Assembly: GCA_012513545.1 (NCBI GenBank)
Contig: JAAZCB010000577.1
Coordinates: 1-6,784 of the forward strand
Direction of reading: 5' to 3'
DNA from: Clostridiaceae bacterium
GTDB taxonomy: Bacteria > Bacillota_A > Clostridia > Acetivibrionales > Acetivibrionaceae
DNA length: 6,784 nt
Shown: positions 6,069-6,784 of the stretch, one piece after another
How positions within the stretch are numbered: position 1 is the first letter of the stretch
Layout: every line of letters begins with the position of its first letter
Notes under the pieces: model-generated
Seen by the model: the letters and a program-made list of their open reading frames with translations, nothing else
What the model was told of the DNA's origin: nothing
The model's database searches: none
Translations under genes and position numbers: made by a program

Positions 6069-6521
6069 ATGAGGCCATCCTGGGATGAATATTTTATGGA
6101 AATCGTTGACCTAATTAAAAGCAGGTCGACATGTTTGAGACGTCAGGTCGGAGCCTTGATAGTTAAAGACAAAAGGATTCTGGCCACCGGTTATAATGGT
6201 GCGCCAATGGGATGCAGGCATTGCTTTGAAACAGGCTGCCTGAGAGAAAAAATGAAAATTCCTTCAGGACAAAGGCATGAGCTTTGCAGGGCCACGCACG
6301 CAGAGCAAAACGCGATTGTACAGGCTGCATATACGGGCACCAGCGTTAAAGGAGGCACTTTATATGTCACCAACCAGCCCTGTGTTTTATGTGCAAAACT
6401 GGCCATCAATGCAGGTATAAGCAAAATTATCTTCAGGGGTGATTATCCTGATGAACTTTCAATGGAACTATTGAAAGAAGCAGGTATAAGGGTGGTTAAG
6501 TTTGAATCTGAAAAAATTTGA
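6069..6521 (+). CDS. comEB: Deoxycytidylate (dCMP) deaminase, ComEB-like
   Basis: Zinc-dependent enzyme converting dCMP to dUMP, the substrate of thymidylate synthase. The protein is 150 residues. Seen: the deaminase signature HAEQNAI (77-83), with zinc ligand H77 and proton-shuttling E79, and PCVLC (104-108), with zinc ligands C105 and C108. A second Cys/His cluster, [10 protein letters not shown] (48-57) followed by H70 and C73, is typical of dCMP deaminases, where an additional structural zinc has been seen. Start: the frame is open into upp, but the ATG at 6069 has GGGGG (6056-6060) 8 nt upstream and yields the expected '[12 protein letters not shown]' N-terminus. It is the last gene of the rpiB-upp set. 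The B. subtilis homologue is the ComE-operon gene comEB; there is no competence context here, so the name indicates homology only. No strong terminator follows. Confidence 0.93.
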   Translation: MRPSWDEYFMEIVDLIKSRSTCLRRQVGALIVKDKRILATGYNGAPMGCRHCFETGCLREKMKIPSGQRHELCRATHAEQNAIVQAAYTGTSVKGGTLYVTNQPCVLCAKLAINAGISKIIFRGDYPDELSMELLKEAGIRVVKFESEKI

Positions 6522-6627
6522 AATTCTATCGTTTAGAGACTTGAAGCCCTGGTTATGGCTATGTTATCCATGAGCTTTTTGATATTATTCCATTGAAGAA
6601 TAGGGAAGACTAAAAATATAGAAGTAA

Positions 6628-6660
6628 CAATTTTTTAATTTGTAAATTTATAAAAAATTG
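6628..6660. repeat. A+T-rich 10-bp inverted repeat after the dCMP deaminase gene
   Basis: CAATTTTTTA (6628-6637) and TAAAAAATTG (6651-6660) are exact complements separated by 13 nt. The stem is nearly all A-T, so it is a poor classical terminator, although the T-run in the left arm and the A-run in the right could give weak termination in either direction. It lies 15 bp before the sigma-D promoter and may alternatively be a regulator site or curved upstream DNA. The rest of 6522-6674 shows no gene. Confidence 0.35.
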
Positions 6661-6674
6661 GATATCATTTATTA

Positions 6675-6701
6675 TAAACAGTTGAAGTTTTATGCCGATA
6701 G
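6675..6701 (+). promoter_or_regulatory. Sigma-D (sigma-28) type promoter reading out of the window
   Basis: TAAA (6675-6678), a 15-bp spacer, then GCCGATAG (6694-6701). The -35 and spacing match the sigma-D consensus known from B. subtilis flagellar and chemotaxis genes exactly, and the -10 matches GCCGATAA or GCCGATAT in seven of eight positions. Transcription would start near 6708 and run rightwards off the window. The gene it drives is not visible. A motility, chemotaxis or autolysin gene is the usual kind of target, but that is inference. Confidence 0.65.
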
Positions 6702-6718
6702 ATTATTTATCGTTAACA

Positions 6719-6784
6719 ATATGGTTTATGTTTGGAAAGAGCTAATATTTTAAGCTTTAAATGACTTTATTCTTCTTAAAATAT
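6719..6784 (+). repeat. Second copy of the ZIP-leader element, cut by the window end (copy 2)
   Basis: ATATGGTTTATG (6719-6730) is identical to the left arm of the element at 2277. CTAATATTTTAAGC (6742-6755) then matches 2310-2323 at 13 of 14 positions, in the same order. The tail (TTCTT at 6770-6774, then AAAATAT at 6778-6784) resembles the last part of copy 1 before its right arm. Compared with copy 1 it lacks about 10 nt after the arm and about 20 nt between the two TTTAAGC direct repeats. It begins roughly 10 nt after the expected sigma-D transcription start. The right arm is not visible. Confidence 0.45.

Noticed and set aside
6545..6580. Terminator after the dCMP deaminase gene using AGCC/GGCT and the following CTTTTT
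   Set aside because: The 4-bp stem is not adjacent to the T-run, and no continuous hairpin leads into it.

Overview
The window looks like a chromosomal housekeeping stretch from an anaerobic Firmicute of class Clostridia. It is A+T-rich, has strong purine-rich ribosome binding sites, and uses TTG and GTG as well as ATG starts. The protein set (RF1, a GufA-like ZIP transporter, Sua5, a YwlE-type phosphatase, RpiB, Upp, a ComEB-type dCMP deaminase) recalls the Bacillus subtilis prfA...ywlC-mntP-ywlE-rpiB...upp neighbourhood. I cannot name the genus with certainty; the cellulolytic Clostridium/Acetivibrio/Ruminiclostridium group would fit. All genes are on the + strand.

Layout. (1) 52-970: two small membrane proteins, a zinc-ribbon plus two-helix protein (DUF4190-like) and a DUF2752 protein, separated by a 166-bp gap that holds a quasi-palindrome. 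(2) 1007-2203: a possible terminator, an extended -10 promoter and prfA (release factor 1). (3) 2204-4782: a 194-bp gap carrying a 102-bp element bounded by perfect 12-bp inverted repeats, then ZIP transporter - sua5 - ywlE-like arginine phosphatase, closely spaced and probably co-transcribed. (4) 4783-6521: a good sigma-A promoter, a transcript leader with a three-part nested hairpin, then rpiB - upp - dCMP deaminase, an apparent operon joining pentose phosphate and pyrimidine salvage. (5) 6522-6784: noncoding, with an A+T-rich inverted repeat, a near-consensus sigma-D (sigma-28, motility) promoter reading out of the window, and the start of what looks like a second copy of the element found before the ZIP gene.

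The genes are ordinary in themselves: translation fidelity and termination (RF1, t6A synthesis by Sua5), protein arginine dephosphorylation, metal uptake and nucleotide salvage. The unusual content is noncoding. The same 12-mer, followed by a second conserved block in the same order, occurs in two unrelated intergenic regions. One copy sits directly before the ZIP ribosome binding site; the other sits just downstream of a sigma-D promoter and is cut by the window edge. A separate hairpin occupies the very 5' end of the predicted rpiB transcript. These are the best candidates for undescribed elements. No CRISPR array, insertion sequence, tRNA or rRNA gene was seen.
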